Source: an uncultured Lentisphaerota bacterium (lineage in GTDB: Bacteria > Verrucomicrobiota > Kiritimatiellia > CAIQIC01). From it: a DNA stretch of 64,000 nt. How positions within the stretch are numbered: the stretch's first letter is position 1; each line of letters opens with the position of its first letter. The notes under the pieces were generated by a model. It was not told where the DNA came from. It worked only from the letters and a program-made list of their open reading frames with translations, and did not search any database. Of this stretch, positions 62,777-64,000 are shown one piece after another. The stretch lies in contig CAITZM010000091.1 of the NCBI GenBank assembly GCA_903896925.1, forward strand, positions 1 through 64,000. Reading direction: 5' to 3'. The translations under genes and the position numbers were made by a program.

Positions 62777-64000
62777 GAGCCCTCCCCTTTTCCTGCCGAC
62801 GGCCATGTTGTCGCCATTTTTGGGGTGACAGACAAGCTCGAAAACAGGGGGCGCTCCACAAACAGGTTTGCCGGCAGGCGCGCGCCGGTCGCCGGCTCGC
62901 GCAGCGCGCGCTTGAGCACAAAATCGAACAGCAGCGGATTGCGCTCGTAGAGTTCGGCCAGCGCCGGACGGTCGGCGGAGGCGATCAGGCCGAGCCGCTC
63001 CAACTTGCGCAGCGAGATGACGCAGTTGATCGCGGGCATCGGATAGTCGCTGCCGTTGACGAGCCGACCCTGCAGGTCGGGACGCCGCAGCACTTCCAGC
63101 AGCGGACGCGGCAGCCGGTTCCACTGGGTCAGCGCGGAGATGTCGGCACAGAGCCGGCCGCGATAGCGCGGGTCGTCCATCATCCGCAGGAACAGAGCGA
63201 AGTTTTCGGCCCGCAGCCCCGGGTGATCCAGGTCGTCGCTCTGCCCGCGGCTCGCGCAATGCGCCATGATGACTTTCACGCCGGCTTCGAGCGCGCGCCG
63301 CAGCCGCAAGGGATTGCCCAGTTCCTGGGCCCCGGCGGCATCCACCGCGCCCTCCGCGCCGGTATGCGTCAGCAACACCAGGTCCAGTTCGTGCAGTTTC
63401 CGGTAGAACGCGTCATAGCGCGGCTGCGCCGGGTCGATGCCCTGCGCGTTCGGCAGCCACTTCACACACCGCACCCCCTGCCCCGCCCACTTCGTCAGTT
63501 CCGCCAGCGCATCCGGCCGGTCGGGATGCACGGACATCACCGGCACGAACAGATCGGGATAGCGCCGCGCCACCGCCATGACGTAGTCGTTCGGCACGAA
63601 GAAGTCGGACTGCTCCGGCGCGAGCGTGCCGTCCGGCAGGTAGCTATGGTCCATCGCAAGCAGACGGATCCGGACCGGATGCCCGAAGCCGCGCGCGAGT
63701 TGGACCAGGCGCGCCACGTAATCGCTGTCGAAATGCTCGAGGTCCTGCACGCCCGTCGCCGAGAGAAAAACGTGGGCCTTGAAACGCCGCGCCGGATGCC
63801 ACCACGACTGCATCGCCGGGTTGATGGTGGCCTGCGTCCCACCGGCACCCAGGCCGACGAGGTGCGCGTGGTAATCCTCCAGCGGCGCGGGGCCGATGTC
63901 CGCAAAGGCGCGTGTAACCAGCGCGCTGACGGCCGGGCTCCAGGCCTCCTCCGGAGCACCGTGAAACGAACCGCCGAGCCAAGCCGCCAAACCCGCGCGC
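62773..64000 (-). CDS. Metal-dependent amidohydrolase-like TIM-barrel protein, 5' end outside the window
   Basis: At least 409 residues; the frame stays open to the right edge, so the N-terminus is missing. Metal-site motifs of the amidohydrolase-2 type are visible: DYHAHLVGLG (His-x-His on strand 1), LLTHTGAEG, IMAHCASRG and the late acidic NGSDYPMP. Such enzymes hydrolyse or decarboxylate a range of substrates. It overlaps the repeat lipoprotein gene by ATGA, implying co-translation. The specific reaction cannot be told. Confidence 0.85.
   Translation of the reverse strand, partial: RAGLAAWLGGSFHGAPEEAWSPAVSALVTRAFADIGPAPLEDYHAHLVGLGAGGTQATINPAMQSWWHPARRFKAHVFLSATGVQDLEHFDSDYVARLVQLARGFGHPVRIRLLAMDHSYLPDGTLAPEQSDFFVPNDYVMAVARRYPDLFVPVMSVHPDRPDALAELTKWAGQGVRCVKWLPNAQGIDPAQPRYDAFYRKLHELDLVLLTHTGAEGAVDAAGAQELGNPLRLRRALEAGVKVIMAHCASRGQSDDLDHPGLRAENFALFLRMMDDPRYRGRLCADISALTQWNRLPRPLLEVLRRPDLQGRLVNGSDYPMPAINCVISLRKLERLGLIASADRPALAELYERNPLLFDFVLKRALREPATGARLPANLFVERPLFSSLSVTPKMATTWPSAGKGEGS

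Overview
The window is high-GC DNA with long, tightly packed genes and no tRNA, rRNA, CRISPR array or recognisable transposase. The gene content suggests a bacterium of the PVC superphylum. The pointers are secreted polysaccharide-processing enzymes, FHA/MoxR/VWA genes with giant coiled-coil DUF4175-like proteins, a TIR/FGE/LRR fusion, and many families of short palindromic intergenic repeats. Kiritimatiellota or a nearby Verrucomicrobiota/Lentisphaerota lineage is my best guess; this is inference, because no marker gene is present.

Layout. 1-6315: end of a MoxR-associated cluster (giant DUF4175-like membrane protein, then a secreted alpha/alpha-toroid protein). 6484-9432 (-): one protein joining a zinc ribbon, a TIR domain, a membrane segment, two FGE/SUMF1 domains and leucine-rich repeats. 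9599-14200: a Phd/VapC toxin-antitoxin pair lying between the intact 3' end and a decayed duplicate 3' end of a ROK regulator gene, which is the last gene of an araB-araD-ROK operon on the minus strand. 14366-17817: azoreductase-like flavoprotein, pyrE, and a TlpA-like thioredoxin. 18081-30013: a six-gene co-directional cluster (VWA/GATase-like protein, trypsin-fold protein lacking its catalytic His and Ser, a second DUF4175-like protein, a PA14/TPR-like secreted protein, a small secreted protein, FHA-MoxR ATPase) ending in a strong terminator built from a dispersed palindrome.

30321-51391 is a polysaccharide-oriented region: GH106-like lipoprotein, large alpha/alpha-barrel protein, parallel beta-helix protein, Gfo/Idh/MocA oxidoreductase, Asp-box sialidase-like protein, BNR_4 lyase-like protein and FAD-dependent oxidoreductase. 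Housekeeping genes are interspersed (HAD phosphatase, speA, nadB). 37282-39432 is a repeat-rich stretch whose only gene is an orphan addiction-module antitoxin. 51487-56421 encodes a six-PAS hybrid histidine kinase. 57362-59249 is a GDYXXLXY/DUF2157 membrane pair. 59474-64000 holds a giant tandem-repeat lipoprotein and a metal-dependent hydrolase running off the right edge.

The most striking points are the TIR/dual-FGE/LRR fusion, a toxin-antitoxin islet bounded by a duplicated gene 3' end, three REPIN-like doublets, the pseudo-protease inside a MoxR cluster, and three secreted proteins in which a dispersed repeat has become coding sequence between the start codon and the signal peptide.
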